The position numbers and the translations under genes were made by a program. 64,000 nucleotides of DNA from Adiantum capillus-veneris (lineage: Eukaryota > Streptophyta > Polypodiopsida > Polypodiales > Pteridaceae), in assembly GCA_014529385.2 (NCBI GenBank), contig CM043967.1, forward strand, positions 5,225,001 to 5,289,000. Reading direction: 5' to 3'. Shown here piece after piece: positions 1 through 12,422 of the stretch. The notes beneath the pieces were generated by a model that saw nothing but the letters and a program-made list of their open reading frames with translations, was not told the origin of the DNA and did not search any database. The first letter of the stretch is position 1. The number at the start of each line of letters is the position of its first letter.

Positions 1-604
1 GACAAGGCTGTCTATGCGCCCAGTAGCTCTGACCATGAAGGAAGTAGCTCTGACCATGAAGAAAGTAGCTCTGACCATGCAGAAAGTAGCGGCAGTGCAT
101 CGAGTGATGCTGAAACGCTAGTGGGATAGATGATTCCTCATGCGACACCTCCTGAATAGTCGATGTCGAGTCTAGATTACATTATGTTTACGTGTGCCCT
201 CCTGCTATGATAAGGCTATGTTATGGGATGACAAGCTTAAGTTGGAAAGTGCCATGAAATCAGAGACGGATTCTTTGCAAAAGAAGAAGACTTGGTAATT
301 GGTATTTTTGCCTAAAGGGAAGGATAATTTGCCGTGTAAATGGGTCTACAAGTTGATGATCACCAATGATGGGAAGCTGAAGAACAACGGTAGATTGGTT
401 GCCAAAGGTTTCCAACAAAAGCACGGCATATATTTTGATTAGGTTTTTTTGCCAGTTGTCAATATGACTACCTTGAGCTTAGTACTTGCTTTGGCTACCA
501 TGGAGTTGGTCAATTGGGATGTCAAGACGACATTCTTACAAGGTGAACTTTATGAGGACATTTGCTGTCAGGACAAGGATCCTAAGGAGCAAGGCTCGAC
601 CTAG
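1..604 (+). pseudogene. Ty1/copia pol relic (linker to RT N-terminus)
   Basis: The first codons encode an acidic Ser/Asp/His/Glu-rich stretch of the kind that links integrase and reverse transcriptase in copia polyproteins. From about 205 the reading frame gives the start of a copia RT: KWVYKL, then GRLVAKGFQQ, then NWDVKTTFLQGELYEDI, which are hallmark RVT_2 motifs. In-frame stops lie at 296-298 (TAA), 440-442 (TAG) and 602-604 (TAG), and another stop ends the acidic segment near 127. The RT stops before its catalytic YVDD box, so this is a dead, truncated fragment. Copia identity is confident; the exact right boundary (about 575-604) is inferred from loss of similarity. Confidence 0.85.
22..84 (+). 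repeat. 21-bp tandem repeat, three copies
   Basis: Three near-identical 21-bp units starting AGTAGCTCTGACCATGAA encode SSSDHEG/E-like heptads in the copia acidic linker. The unit length keeps the frame, so it can expand or contract without breaking the polyprotein. Confidence 0.8.
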
Positions 605-755
605 GGGGTCAGGGACCTGAGCCAGGGGCTCAGACTGGACCAATGTGGACTGGGGATCCGAACTATGGCTAGGGCTAGGAGCCGGCCTATATATAGGGAG
701 GTAGGGCGGTGGATCCAACATCTTAGTCTCTTAGATCTTATATTGGTATCAGAGC
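605..755 (+). mobile_element. Putative LTR 3' remnant with TATA box and iMet-type PBS
   Basis: A TGGTATCAGAGC stretch at 744-755 matches the classic primer binding site complementary to the 3' end of initiator tRNA-Met. Upstream at 686-697 is a strong TATA box (CCTATATATAGG), and an ATG follows the PBS at 773. This order fits an LTR tail, PBS and gag leader of a copia-type element. No clear CA terminus precedes the PBS and no partner LTR was seen, so element identity and left boundary are tentative. Confidence 0.45.
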
Positions 756-812
756 TCAAGGAAGGGAGGAGCCATGGAGGAGGGGGGAAGGAGATTGGTT
801 GCATGAGGCATG

Positions 813-815
<3 letters not shown>

Positions 816-874
<59 letters not shown>
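816..874 (+). repeat. (CT)n microsatellite, 5' flank of LINE-A
   Basis: About 29 uninterrupted TC dinucleotides. The 5'-truncated LINE-A begins at the last repeat, so this tract is the left edge of the insertion. Confidence 0.97.
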
Positions 875-880
<6 letters not shown>

Positions 881-3309
881 AGTCCCCCCACCCTGCTATT
901 TCCTCCACAGAGACCTGGGGGCAGTACGCATCATCTTTGTACACAGTACATGGACAACCGGCCCTCCTCAACCACCCCGATCCATGCCCACACGCATGTG
1001 TCTTTTTCACCGCTGAGATGGTGAAGAAAGCTATTGACAGGATGAAGACTGGGAGAGCATATGATCATGATGGCCTAGTCGCTGAGCATTTCATACATGC
1101 CAAAGACCTACTAGCAGAGCTTCTGGCAGTTATGTTTAACCGGGCCATGTGTGAGGGCCTACCAGACTCTTGGAGCCTATCTACGATCATACCTATCTTC
1201 AAATCAGGAGACCCCATGGAGCCTAGGAATTATCGCACTATTATGATTGGGCACACACTGGCACGGTTGTATGCATCCATTCTGGAGCAACAACTGAGTA
1301 GATGGGCAGAGAGGGAAGGGATACGTGCAACTGGGCAGGCAGGATTCAGGAGAGGCTTCTCTACTCTTGACCATATCCTAACACTCAGGGCCATCATCGA
1401 AGAAGGCAGATCTCATGGGAGACGGATCTATTGTAGCTTTGTGGACTTCCGCAAAGCTTTCGACACGGTCCCCAGAGCTAGACTGATGCGCAGACTACAG
1501 AAAATGGGAGTACCCACAGAACTCATTTGGGGGTTCATGGCATTGTACAGATCAGTAGTAGGGCATGTACGCACCCCGGAGGGACTTTCTACACCGGTTC
1601 ACTCCACTATTGGGGTGAAGCAGGGCTGCCCGCTCTCTCCTACTCTTTTCAGTATGTATGTGGATGAGGTTTCTGACTACATTGACAGCGATGGGGATAA
1701 AGGTGCTCAGTTGGCAGGGACATGGATTCCACTTTTGTTATATGCTGATGACATAGTGTTGATCTCCGAATCCCCAGATGGAATGCAACGTCAATTGGAT
1801 GCTTTGCATACGTTTGCCCACGAAAGTGGTTTGTCTGTCAACCTGGGTAAAACCAAGGTTATGGTGTTTAATACCACCCCACAGTGGATCAGGAGGTCAG
1901 CACCTACATTCACATACAGCCAGGAGACGGTGGAGTACACAGACGCTTACACTTACCTTGGAGTGGTTTTTAGCGGACCTGCATTCTCACTCAGAAGAGC
2001 AGCAGAGACCAGACTTACTAGAGCCCACGCAGCATTGGGTAGATTGGAGAGGATGTGTTCGCAGGTTCAGTTTCAGGAGCCCCGGACGAAGCTCTGGCTC
2101 TTTGACACCTTGGTGGCTTCAGCACTGCTCTATGGAACCGAGATATGGGGACCTTCACTGGATCACCACGGGAGGCCGGGTCGCTCAGACGGATGGGGGA
2201 ACATGAAGAAACCTCTCGTCTCTATGATCTCGCGGCTCATTAGAAGCAAGGCATCAGTACCACCGGCCATTATCTGAGCAGAGCTAGCGGCCACCCCACT
2301 TGTGGTGAAGGCGCTCACCAGATCAGTCTCCTTCATAAACCGCACATGGGCACTTCCTAGAGACAGATATGCTCGCATAGCACTCGAATCCTCTCGACAG
2401 CTAGCCATACAAGGAGATACAACATGCTGGTATGGGGAGATGACATCATGGTTTCAGGCACATGGGTTCAGCATAAACAGGCTGCCACCATTCCAGTACT
2501 CATTGGATGCACCATCTCTCACTCTTACACAGTCAGAGATCACCAAGCTCATCCGCCAAGACCTGACCCAGCTAGACACCAGGAGGACATGGATACAACC
2601 AACACAGGAATTGGGCACGAAGATGGCTTTCTACAGAGACCACCTCCTCCAGCTGACGAAAGATGGTTTTGTGGCGAGACCCAGATACATGGATACCCAC
2701 TTGTCTCATGGGATACGATGTGCTATCGGCCAGTTACGCACATCTTCTCACCAGTTGCAGATTGAGACTGGGAGATACAGCGGAGTACCAGCAGAGGACA
2801 GGACATGCCCCTTCTGTAACATGGAACCTGAGACAAAGCTACACTATACATGCCGCTGCCCCATCTACTACGAGATACGAGGCCGCTTCCATTGCTTGTT
2901 CAGAGAGGGTTTTGGACCGCTCTCAAGAGTCATGGGATACGAAGATCAGAGATGCCTGGGTTTGTTCTTGCTCGAGCTGCGCAGACACAGAGATAGCCTG
3001 ATGAATGGCGAGGCTAGCCAGTCTCAAAGACGGATCACAGACTTCTTCAGAGCAGACACGGGACAACCGCAAGAGCCACTCCCACAGCAGAGCTCCCCCC
3101 CGTCTCACACCAAAGGCACACTAATTGACCGAGCGATTGAACTGGGGAAATCCAGGCGCCCGGGACTGCGAAGAACTACACAGCATCGACGAAGGCTACG
3201 ACAGAAAATTAGGAGCACGCTGGCCAGAGATACACGACGCCCGGTCAAACTACTTACCATGGAGGAAATTGATGAGATTCGCCAACGACCGATGCTAGAT
3301 CTCTTGTGA
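875..3309 (+). pseudogene. LINE-A ORF2: reverse transcriptase and C-terminal zinc knuckle
   Basis: One reading frame runs from the (CT)n tract to the TGA at 3307-3309, broken by a single in-frame TGA at 2275-2277. The endonuclease domain is missing, so the copy is 5'-truncated. Non-LTR RT blocks appear in order: SFVDFRKAFD (block A), GVKQGCPLSPTLF (block B), YADD at 1741-1752 (catalytic), LGKTKVMVF and YTYLGVVF. The C-terminal half holds a CCHC knuckle at 2806-2854 (CPFC, eight residues, H, three residues, C) and a basic Arg-rich tail. ORF2 normally nicks DNA and primes reverse transcription from the nick. Apart from the one stop, the catalytic residues look intact, so this copy is either fairly young or under-decayed. 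It is a LINE by motif; the clade is not assigned. Confidence 0.92.
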
Positions 3310-3518
3310 ATCAGCTATCCCAACAACCGCCCATTATTCTGCTCAGTTTTTTGCTTGACTCACATAAACCAACTTAGGACCCCGTAGTATATATCTTTGT
3401 TTTGTATTGTTGTTAGGTTATTTTGTTACTCTAACTTTGTATCAGATACACCACTTTGTAACTTTTGGGTCTCATAGGTCATTGTGGCCTTTTGAAGACG
3501 TTAATATAACATTTCATT

Positions 3519-3521
<3 letters not shown>
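3310..3521 (+). other. LINE-A 3' UTR with terminal hairpin
   Basis: This 3' UTR is nearly repeated at 4560-4770 (LINE-C), and its last part is recognisable in LINE-B and LINE-D. A 5-bp stem (GGTCA, loop TTG, TGGCC) lies at 3477-3489, about 32 nt before the (CT)n tail. The UTR ends GAAGACGTTAATATAACATT plus short TTTCA repeats. There is no poly(A) tail; the element runs straight into (CT)n. By analogy with LINEs whose RT recognises a 3' stem-loop, this may be the template recognition site (inference). Confidence 0.75.

Positions 3522-3589
<68 letters not shown>
3522..3589 (+). repeat. (CT)n then (CA)n microsatellite tail of LINE-A
   Basis: (TC)n from 3522 to 3569 passes directly into (CA)n at 3569-3589. 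It is both the 3' tail of LINE-A and the left edge of LINE-B. Confidence 0.95.
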
Positions 3590-5332
<1,743 letters not shown>

Positions 5333-5425
<93 letters not shown>

Positions 5426-5454
5426 GCGTGCGTGCGTGTGTGTGTGTGTGTGTG
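5333..5454 (+). repeat. (CT)n then (GT)n microsatellite, tail of LINE-D
   Basis: (TC)n at 5333-5423 passes into CGCGTGCGTGCG and (GT)n to 5454. It closes the right edge of the LINE cluster. Confidence 0.95.
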
Positions 5455-6317
5455 CAAATATGAGCCGTGGACAAGAGGCTCTTGCAAGGAAAGGGGAAGG
5501 ACCGTGGGCAGGGCCGCCAAGCAAGCAAGCCGAGGAGGTCGAAGTCGAAACTCGTGTGCAGGGGCCCTTGAAGCGGGTGAAGGTGGACAGTCGACCTGCA
5601 GAAAATCCATCACTCGGGCCATGGAGGTCTGTAGCGCATGCGAGATGTCATCGGCTTCCTCCTTCGCTGCTTGCCATCGCAGGTTTCTTTTCAGAAGCCT
5701 GTCTTCACACGATGGCCTCCCTTTGTAAGATTCCAAGGGAGGGTGCCCATGCGGCACACCCTTCCTCTTCAACCACCTGCATGGAGAGCTTCCATAAGAA
5801 AAGGTAGCAAGCAAAGTTGTTGCAAAATCTCTAGGATTGCCAAAAATTTATGAAACATGCAAAGAAATTCCGGTACTCGAATAACTGAAACCATGCAAGA
5901 CTACAAGGAGCCTTTACCTTACACAAAGGATGATGAAGGTCCTTAGGGCCACATTCAAGGGCCGTGCAAAGCAAAATACAGAGTTGGCAAGATGCTAAAG
6001 GCTGAGGACAAGCAACCAAGCAAACATTATCAATTTCTTCTTGATTGTAAGTTGTTCAATTAAGAGGATGGGAGGCACATCGGCAGATGAATTTGCAGAT
6101 GGGTAAGACTTCATCTGATGATATTGTTTTCACTTGCATGCACGGATATCCAAGGGATAGAGCAGGTACCCTCAACTATGTTGTCTTCATGTATTTTTTG
6201 ACAAGACTTCAGGTATTCCTGTTTAAGCTTCCACTTCAATTTCGTAATGGTTATGCAATCATTTGAATTTTGTTGAGGTTTGTCAATTCCAACTTAGGCA
6301 CTGATTGTCGCCCAAAG
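5455..6317. other. No recognisable gene
   Basis: I see short open frames only. The stretch 5461-5810 is GC-rich and could be an old coding exon, because the GC content drops sharply after a possible GT splice site near 5805, but no motif supports a family. The right end is the target site of the hAT-like element. Confidence 0.4.
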
Positions 6318-6689
6318 CATAGTTACATGGATGGGAACGGGGGCCTCTGGAACGTTCCCGAAATGGGGGTGGTTGCCCGTTCCGCTTGTGCCATATTGAT
6401 AGCTTTTAAAGAAAAAAGGACCCCCCGCCCCTCCCTTGTGTTAGTCTTGAGAGGTTTGAAATCTCCCCCAAACTGCCACCTCTCTCACTCTCTTCTGTCT
6501 CTCTATTTTTTTTTTCAATTTTGCTGCCCATTCTGCCAGGCCGTTCTGGATGCCCGTTCCGGCTGTTCCCTTCTTACGTTCTGGATCCGGAACGCTTTTC
6601 CGTTCCCGACACTGTTTCGGTGCATAGAACCGGTCGGAACACCGTTTCGGTACGATAACCCCCCATTCCGCCCGTTCCGTGTTACTATG
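6318..6689. mobile_element. hAT-like non-autonomous element (372 bp)
   Basis: The element is flanked by a perfect 8-bp direct repeat, GCCCAAAG (6310-6317 and 6690-6697), the TSD length of hAT transposons. Its ends are inverted: CATAGTTAC on the left and GTTACTATG on the right (one mismatch). The subterminal regions are dense in CCGTTCC/GGAACG motifs in both orientations, as expected for transposase binding arrays. It has no transposase frame. The third TIR base is T rather than the usual purine, so the superfamily call rests mainly on the TSD and the subterminal repeats. Confidence 0.72.
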
Positions 6690-6697
6690 GCCCAAAG

Positions 6698-8406
6698 GGG
6701 TTGGTTGGAATTTGTCAAGCATGGCTTGATTGCCATTACAACAAGGTTGTTACTACCTTGGTCAATTCCATTTCTCTACATGGAATGGCACGCATGATTG
6801 ATTGTTGATTTCTAGAATTGCACGAGCATATGGCTTATCCATATATGATATGTTGGCACATCGTTTCAAACAAGCACGGCTTGTGTTAAGCTATAGCAAG
6901 GCTTGTCAACATTACCAAAAGCATGATATTTTTGTTTTTGAACACACGGTGTGCAACAACAACTCACAGTCAAGCAAGGCTTGAGTGAGAAATGATCTCA
7001 TTTATAAGAAAGGCTTCTTCCCTTGCATGGCAAAGGTCAGGGCATGGTGGTGCTTGAAAATCTCATGAAGATCGGCACGGCCTGTTACTAGCCTCGATGA
7101 AGGAGGCACAGGTACTCGGCAAGGTCGACCCTTAACTGCAATTCTAAGATGCTATCAAGCAAGTTGCTAGAGCTGGACTTCTAGGCAAGCTGTTTTCCCA
7201 TGATGCGCTCAGACAAGAAAATGATCCACCGATTGTCGACAAGTGTGATACGACGAGTTTTCTAAGAAATCATGGGAGCAAGGCTCCGTCTAATCCTCAA
7301 GATAACAGTAATCAAACCAAGTAGGTATGAGGTACATCTTTCGCAAATATTTTTCTATTTTTCAATATATTGCACGATTCAACAAGGTCGATTATTTGTG
7401 AATGCTCGACAAGGTCGACTTTCTTTTGTTATGCCATTGTAAATTGGCAAGAGTATGTGTTATCTATGAGCACCAAAATTGCATGAGTACTTATGTGAAG
7501 CAAGGCTTCCCTTTTGACATTTGGCATAGCGGGTTTGGAATATGCTAATTGCATACGAACTTGGGGAAACTTGCCAAGATGTCTGCCGGTTTTTAAATCA
7601 CGCGAGGACGTATATGATACATATGCTAACTCACTCGAGCAGCAAATATGGCTATGAGCTAGATTTAAGCGAGTTTTTATTTCAAAAACTCAAGACTCAA
7701 GACAACTAGCCAGAGTAGGGCAACCAAGTTAGACAATTTCAAGTTTTCTTGTTTTTCTACATTTTAACTTTCAAGTTGGCTATACAAAGCAAAGTGCTTT
7801 GACAGCATTTATGAGAAGCAAGGCTTCTAACCCGTGCCAGATCCTGCCGTTGACTTCAAATCAACACCATTGGCACAGTTCTGAGCATTCGACAACGTGA
7901 GGATATAAGCTCACAATTTACGTATGAAACGGCAAAGTGTGATGTATCCATGCCCGATTGTGCAAGGCACTTAATGTATCGGCTCAATCTGTAGGGCCGT
8001 CAATGTCGCCAAGGGCTTACACCTCTGCGTACATGGCATGCCAGTGAGATTGACATAATTCCATCTCATTACTATTACGCTTCCGCTATAACACTAACTA
8101 CTCTCTCAAGGACAAGGTAAGTGACTGATGTCTTAAAACAATTTTTTATTTTATGTTTATTTACAGGCTAAGTTCCATACATAAGACACTAGGCAAAGTG
8201 CCATACTTAAGTCGCCCTGATACAGTCACGAACACATCCAAGGTAGGCGGGTCAAGAAGTGACTTTTGTTACCTCTCTCTACGAGAGAGTTGTACAAGCA
8301 CATTGTTGTACGCTTATAGGATAAGCTATGACACAGACATGGTCTGCACTGGAGCATATGCAAGGGGCATACAACCCTTTAGAATAAGGGGTTTTCCTCA
8401 GCCCAG

Positions 8407-8410
<4 letters not shown>
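6698..8410. other. AT-rich stretch without recognisable genes
   Basis: No convincing coding frame on either strand. A GCAAGGCTT-like word recurs at about 6894, 6973, 7500 and 7817, suggesting a decayed repeat family. I see no LTR ends, PBS or transposon termini. Confidence 0.4.

Positions 8411-8487
<77 letters not shown>
8411..8487 (+). repeat. (CT)n microsatellite without a LINE 3' end
   Basis: About 38 CT dinucleotides. The upstream sequence lacks the LINE-A/B/C/D hairpin and tail, so this tract is not obviously a LINE tail. Confidence 0.95.
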
Positions 8488-8489
<2 letters not shown>

Positions 8490-8896
8490 AATTCTTTGTG
8501 GGAAAGGTGAAACTAGGTATGATTTTACTAAAATCTTTCTATGTCAGCACATCTTGCACAACAGAATGATAGTACGAGCTCGCTGCTGCCTGCGCTCACC
8601 CACCCACCCACCCCCCTCTCGCTTCCTCTTCCCCTGCAGCTCGCACTACCCTTGCTCCATCCTGCGCGCTGCCCCTGTTCCTGCACCCGCACGCCCTCGC
8701 TGCCCCAGCCCGCCCCCTCCTCATCTGCCTGCCTTCAGGGCCTTGCCCCAGCCGGGTCCCCTGCCCTCAGCCCTCCTCCTCACTCCCTGGCTTCCATTCC
8801 CCTTTTGACTCTGCCCTGCCTGTAGGCTGTTTTCTTTCAGCCTGTTGGTAATCGCCTCGACGCCAATGCCCTTCTCTTTTCAACAACAGACACAGA
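8488..8896 (+). other. C-rich leader, possible 5' UTR of LINE-E
   Basis: About 8585-8830 is very C-rich and polypyrimidine-like, with CCCA and CCCT runs and no conserved protein. It lies immediately upstream of an ORF1-type start codon at 8897, so it is probably the 5' UTR/promoter region of the LINE that follows (inference from position). Confidence 0.4.
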
Positions 8897-9400
8897 ATGG
8901 CGGCCTCTGCTCCACCTCAAAGGGACTCTACACAAAACCCCTCGCCCGACACCGCGCAGCCGACCCTTCGACTTGCTCTGGAGCCAGAAGCAAGCGAGCT
9001 TGATGGTCGAACTGGAACGCTTACAAGCCACTTCAGTTATTTGCAAGATCAATGACACTCGGCCCTGTCGGGGTGAGGATCTGGATCTGCTTCAGGCCCG
9101 CCTTCTTTCCGATGTGGGCAAGATCACCAATGTCCAGATCCTCCGGAGAGGGTACTACGAGATAGAGTTCCAGTCTCTAGAGATGACGGCCAAGGTGATT
9201 TCAATGAGCCCGAACAGCTCAAGCTTACTTAAGACGATGGCATCATGGTTTTGACCCTACTACACATGTGCTTGAGGAGGAGGCCGACTTGCCTATTTCG
9301 GTCTGCTTCCAAGGGCTGAGGCGAGAGTACCTCCCTCTTCTTCCCAGGATTGGTTCCATATTCGGGACAGTTCTGGAGTTGGTCTGAGCAGGAGACTAGA
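8897..9400 (+). pseudogene. LINE-E ORF1 with DUF4283-like domain
   Basis: After an ATG at 8897 the coding trace changes frame at least twice. The readable parts are NDTRPCRGEDLDLLQARLL, GKITNVQILRRGYYEIEF, then WHHGFDPTTHVLEEEADLPI and a FQGLRREYLPLLPRIG stretch. This succession (FRF-like strand, a W-x-x-GFDP linker, then an xVxFxGLPxEY core with IG) is the pattern of plant LINE ORF1/DUF4283 proteins, which bind the element RNA. A frameshift lies near 9230. Similarity to ORF1 ends around 9370. Confidence 0.7.
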
Positions 9401-10396
9401 GGATCGTCTCGCTGTGAGCCTGCTTCGCTCTTGGGAGCAATTGCGGAGAGGCCTGGAGCAACACCAACCCACCTGCACAGAGGAGCGCTTGAGACAGCCC
9501 TTGTTTGGAACCCCATGGTCAGCACTCAGAGAGGCCACTTGGTTGGTATTAGGCCTCATGTTTCTTGGGGTCCCATGGCAGAGGGTCCGGCGCGCACTCT
9601 AGGGGACTTGCTTCAGTTCTCAAGTTTGCCAGAGGAGTTACAGAGTATCCAGTTGCAGGGCATGAGAGGGTGCAGAGCATGTGTCAAGACATCACAGAGG
9701 CAGTACCAGGTGAGTGGCTCACACCTCTAGAGACAGAAGCTCCCAGATGGATGAGGGCCTTCACGCGACTAGAGATCCTCATCGAAGTTCGAGCTTGCTC
9801 AGAGACTGTACCCTCCATGTTCTTCGAGATAGAGGGCGAGGGTCGACTACACAGAGTCTCAGTAGAGGCTCCACAGGTTGCAGAGTGTTGTTTTCAGAGG
9901 ATCCGAGTAGTGCGGGAGGACTTGTGTCATCGATCCTGAACCAGCAGCTCTTGAGACAGGCCACTGGAGGCTTTGGACTTGGGAGAGCTGTCCACTGGCA
10001 CGAGTGCAGTGGGATCCTGGAGAGTGGTTTTGCTCGTGCAGTGGGATCCTGGAGAGTGGTTTTGGAGGGACCCTTTGTCCTCACCCAACCATCCACGGGT
10101 CCCTTTCTCTCAGTACATTGTTCAACTGGGACGTCACATACTAGCAGCACGGAGAGAGGCTCGTCCTGCTATAGCACCTCATTGGCAAGAGAAGGGTCTC
10201 ACATCTGAGTTCTTGTCAGCCTTTTGGGCAAGGTTGTGGGACGCCAGACAGCCGCGGCGAGTCACTCTATGGCTAGTTGCACACAAAGCTACAACAGTGA
10301 AGAGTTGGCTAGTACGTAGTGGCCTTTCGACAGCATGCACAGCTTGTGACCATCCTTTGGAGAGTAAGCGTCATTGTTTGTGGGACTGCCCTATGA
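9370..10396 (+). pseudogene. LINE-E ORF2 C-terminal relic with zf-RVT
   Basis: The segment 9480-9610 reads like the linker downstream of plant LINE RT domains (LVWNPMVSTQRGHLVGIRP, WGPMAEGPARTLGDLL). The segment 10200-10396 is a zf-RVT domain: FWARLWDARQPRRVTLWLVA, then CTACDHPLESKRHCLWDC with the C-x2-C and H-x4-C arrangement. Endonuclease and RT are absent, so ORF1 is joined almost directly to the end of ORF2 by a deletion of several kilobases. The coding trace uses more than one frame. Its right end abuts a gypsy LTR fragment at about 10397. Confidence 0.7.
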
Positions 10397-10515
10397 CACT
10401 AGCCACACAATGTCCGGCCATTTGTGACTTCAAAAAGAGGGTCCCAAAAAAAAAAAAAAAAATCAAAGGAAAGAAACCAACAACTAAGATTAGTTGTTGC
10501 CACAGCCTCGTGACA
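10397..10515 (-). repeat. Element B truncated 3' LTR
   Basis: The minus strand starts TGTCACGAGG, like the LTRs of element A, preceded by a polypurine tract at 10516-10527. Only about 119 bp remain; the rest is replaced by LINE-E. An A-run of about 17 (T-run on the minus strand) lies at 10446-10462. Confidence 0.8.
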
Positions 10516-12417
10516 TACCCCCCTCTTAAATCGCAAACGTCCTCGATTGCATGCCCAATATACATGCCATATATGATTTTCTGTGATTAGCACCCTTTCA
10601 CCATCACATGTATCCGTAGGAAAGATCATGGACATAGATACAAATAACTTAATGAAACCTTCATATTTTTATCATTTTATCCACAATCGAAGTGAGCATA
10701 ATACCTTTAACATTTGTAGAGCACTATCTACTTCTATTGCGTTGAATCCGTAGGGGGCATACGTAGGTTGTAACCCAAAGGCCTCAAGATAAAGCTGCAG
10801 TACATTCTGTGACTAGCAATTCACACTCTTCCATCCACTTTGCATCCATAAATGGATAGTTCCTGAATTTCACCAGTTACCGTTGTGCAACTTTTCCCTC
10901 AACTCTTCTTTCCTTATGTGCCATTATCTGCTCAGGTACCAAGATCTCATCAAGTTCCTCAACTTCTGGTTGATTCTCATCTGGCATATCTTCTGGCACA
11001 TCTCCCACAAAGGGTCTTAGAAGACTCACATGAAACGCATTATGAATCTTCCAAGTGTCAGGCAATTTCAGCCTATACGATCTTCTCAAGTACTTGACAA
11101 GGCATGGAGTAATGCATACTGAGCTTCAGAAACAACCTTTCCTTGCCCTTCATTTTCTTTAACCTTGCCTTTTCAAACCATAAGAGTACCCAATCACCAG
11201 GTGAAGATCAAGCTTGCCTTGGAGAAGACTCAAGCAAAGCAGAAAAGGGTTGTTGATCGTCACTGACGTGAATTGTTGTTTTCTTATACATTTCATCCAT
11301 GTTCTCTACATATCAATCTGCTTCAAAAATCTTATCCTTTGTATGCAAAATGGGAGGAACCTTTTTGTCTCTTGATGAATGCACCGTATTATTGTACGCA
11401 TACTCAAGCATGGGTAGATACTATTCCCACTTGTCCTTATTTTCTGACACATAGCATTTCAACAGATCTAAGACAACATAACATGCAGAATCTGAAAGTG
11501 GAACATAGAGAGAATGTTTGCCCATCACGTGTGCTTTTCGGATAACTTTGACTGTGTCAAGAAGTATCGCAAGGTCTGAAGATCTGTTTGGACAACAAAA
11601 TCAACAGCTAGCAGGTGGTGCTTCCAACTAGAAAGCGCATGAATCACGACCAGTAACTCTTTCTCAGAGATTTGCATAGTCTTTTTTGGCCCTTGCAAGA
11701 TTCTGCTCTCATAAGCTACTACCCGACCATCTTGCATTAACATAGCCCCAATACTATTGCCACACGCATCACACTCGACCACAAATGACTTTTTGAGGCC
11801 TGGTAAGACAATTACAAGATCCGAAGTCATCTTTTCCTTTAAGAGATTAAAAGTTGAAATCTCTTTTTGTGTCCACTTGAACGTGACCTCTTTCTTTTGT
11901 AGAGCATGAAGGGGTGAAGCTATCTCGGCAAAGTTCCTTATAAACCTTCTGTAGTAAGAGCATAAGCCCAAGAAGCTACGGATCATGCACAGTCTTCAAA
12001 TCTGGCCATGTCTTGATTGCTTCAACCTTGGCACGATCCATTCGAACACCATCCTTTGACACTATGTGGCCAAGAAAGTAGATCTCCTCCAAGAAGAATC
12101 CACTTTTCTTAGGATTGACAAGTAACCTGTGACTGTGTAGCTCTTTGAACACAATGGTCAAGTGACGTCTATGCTCCTCTTCATTCTTTAAATAGACTAT
12201 CATGTCATCAAAGAATGTGACAACAAACTTTTGATGTGGACGGAAGATCCGATCCATCATACTATTGAACGTAGCAAGAGCATTTGTAAGACCGAACGGC
12301 ATCACTAAGAACTCATACAGACCAAATGTCGTCCTAACACAGTGGTTGTGCACATCCTTTGGCCTGATACGAATCTGATGATACCCACTCTTAAGGTCTA
12401 TCCTGCTGAAAATTGCA
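10516..12417 (-). pseudogene. Element B pol, distal half: RT C-terminus, RNase H, IN tail, chromodomain
   Basis: Minus-strand order: [15 protein letters not shown] (near 12400), VMPFGLTNA, the FFDDMIVY catalytic box, then SFLGLCSYYRRFIRNFAEIA, RNase H with ECDACGNSIGAMLMQDGRVV and the ESRILQGP motif, DALQTLRYF-like strand, then the integrase tail and the chromodomain-proximal [15 protein letters not shown] (near 11000). RNase H at about 11470 passes directly into the end of integrase (LLKCYVSENK, near 11460). Compared with element A, about 780 bp are missing, including the whole integrase core. Its RNase H keeps the region element A lost. Confidence 0.85.
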
Positions 12418-12422
12418 ACACC

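Noticed and set aside
6270-6797. 175-codon plus-strand frame
   Set aside because: It crosses both ends of the hAT-like element, so it is a chance open frame.
8541-8825. Proline-rich open frames
   Set aside because: They arise from the C-rich leader before LINE-E; two overlapping frames are equally open.
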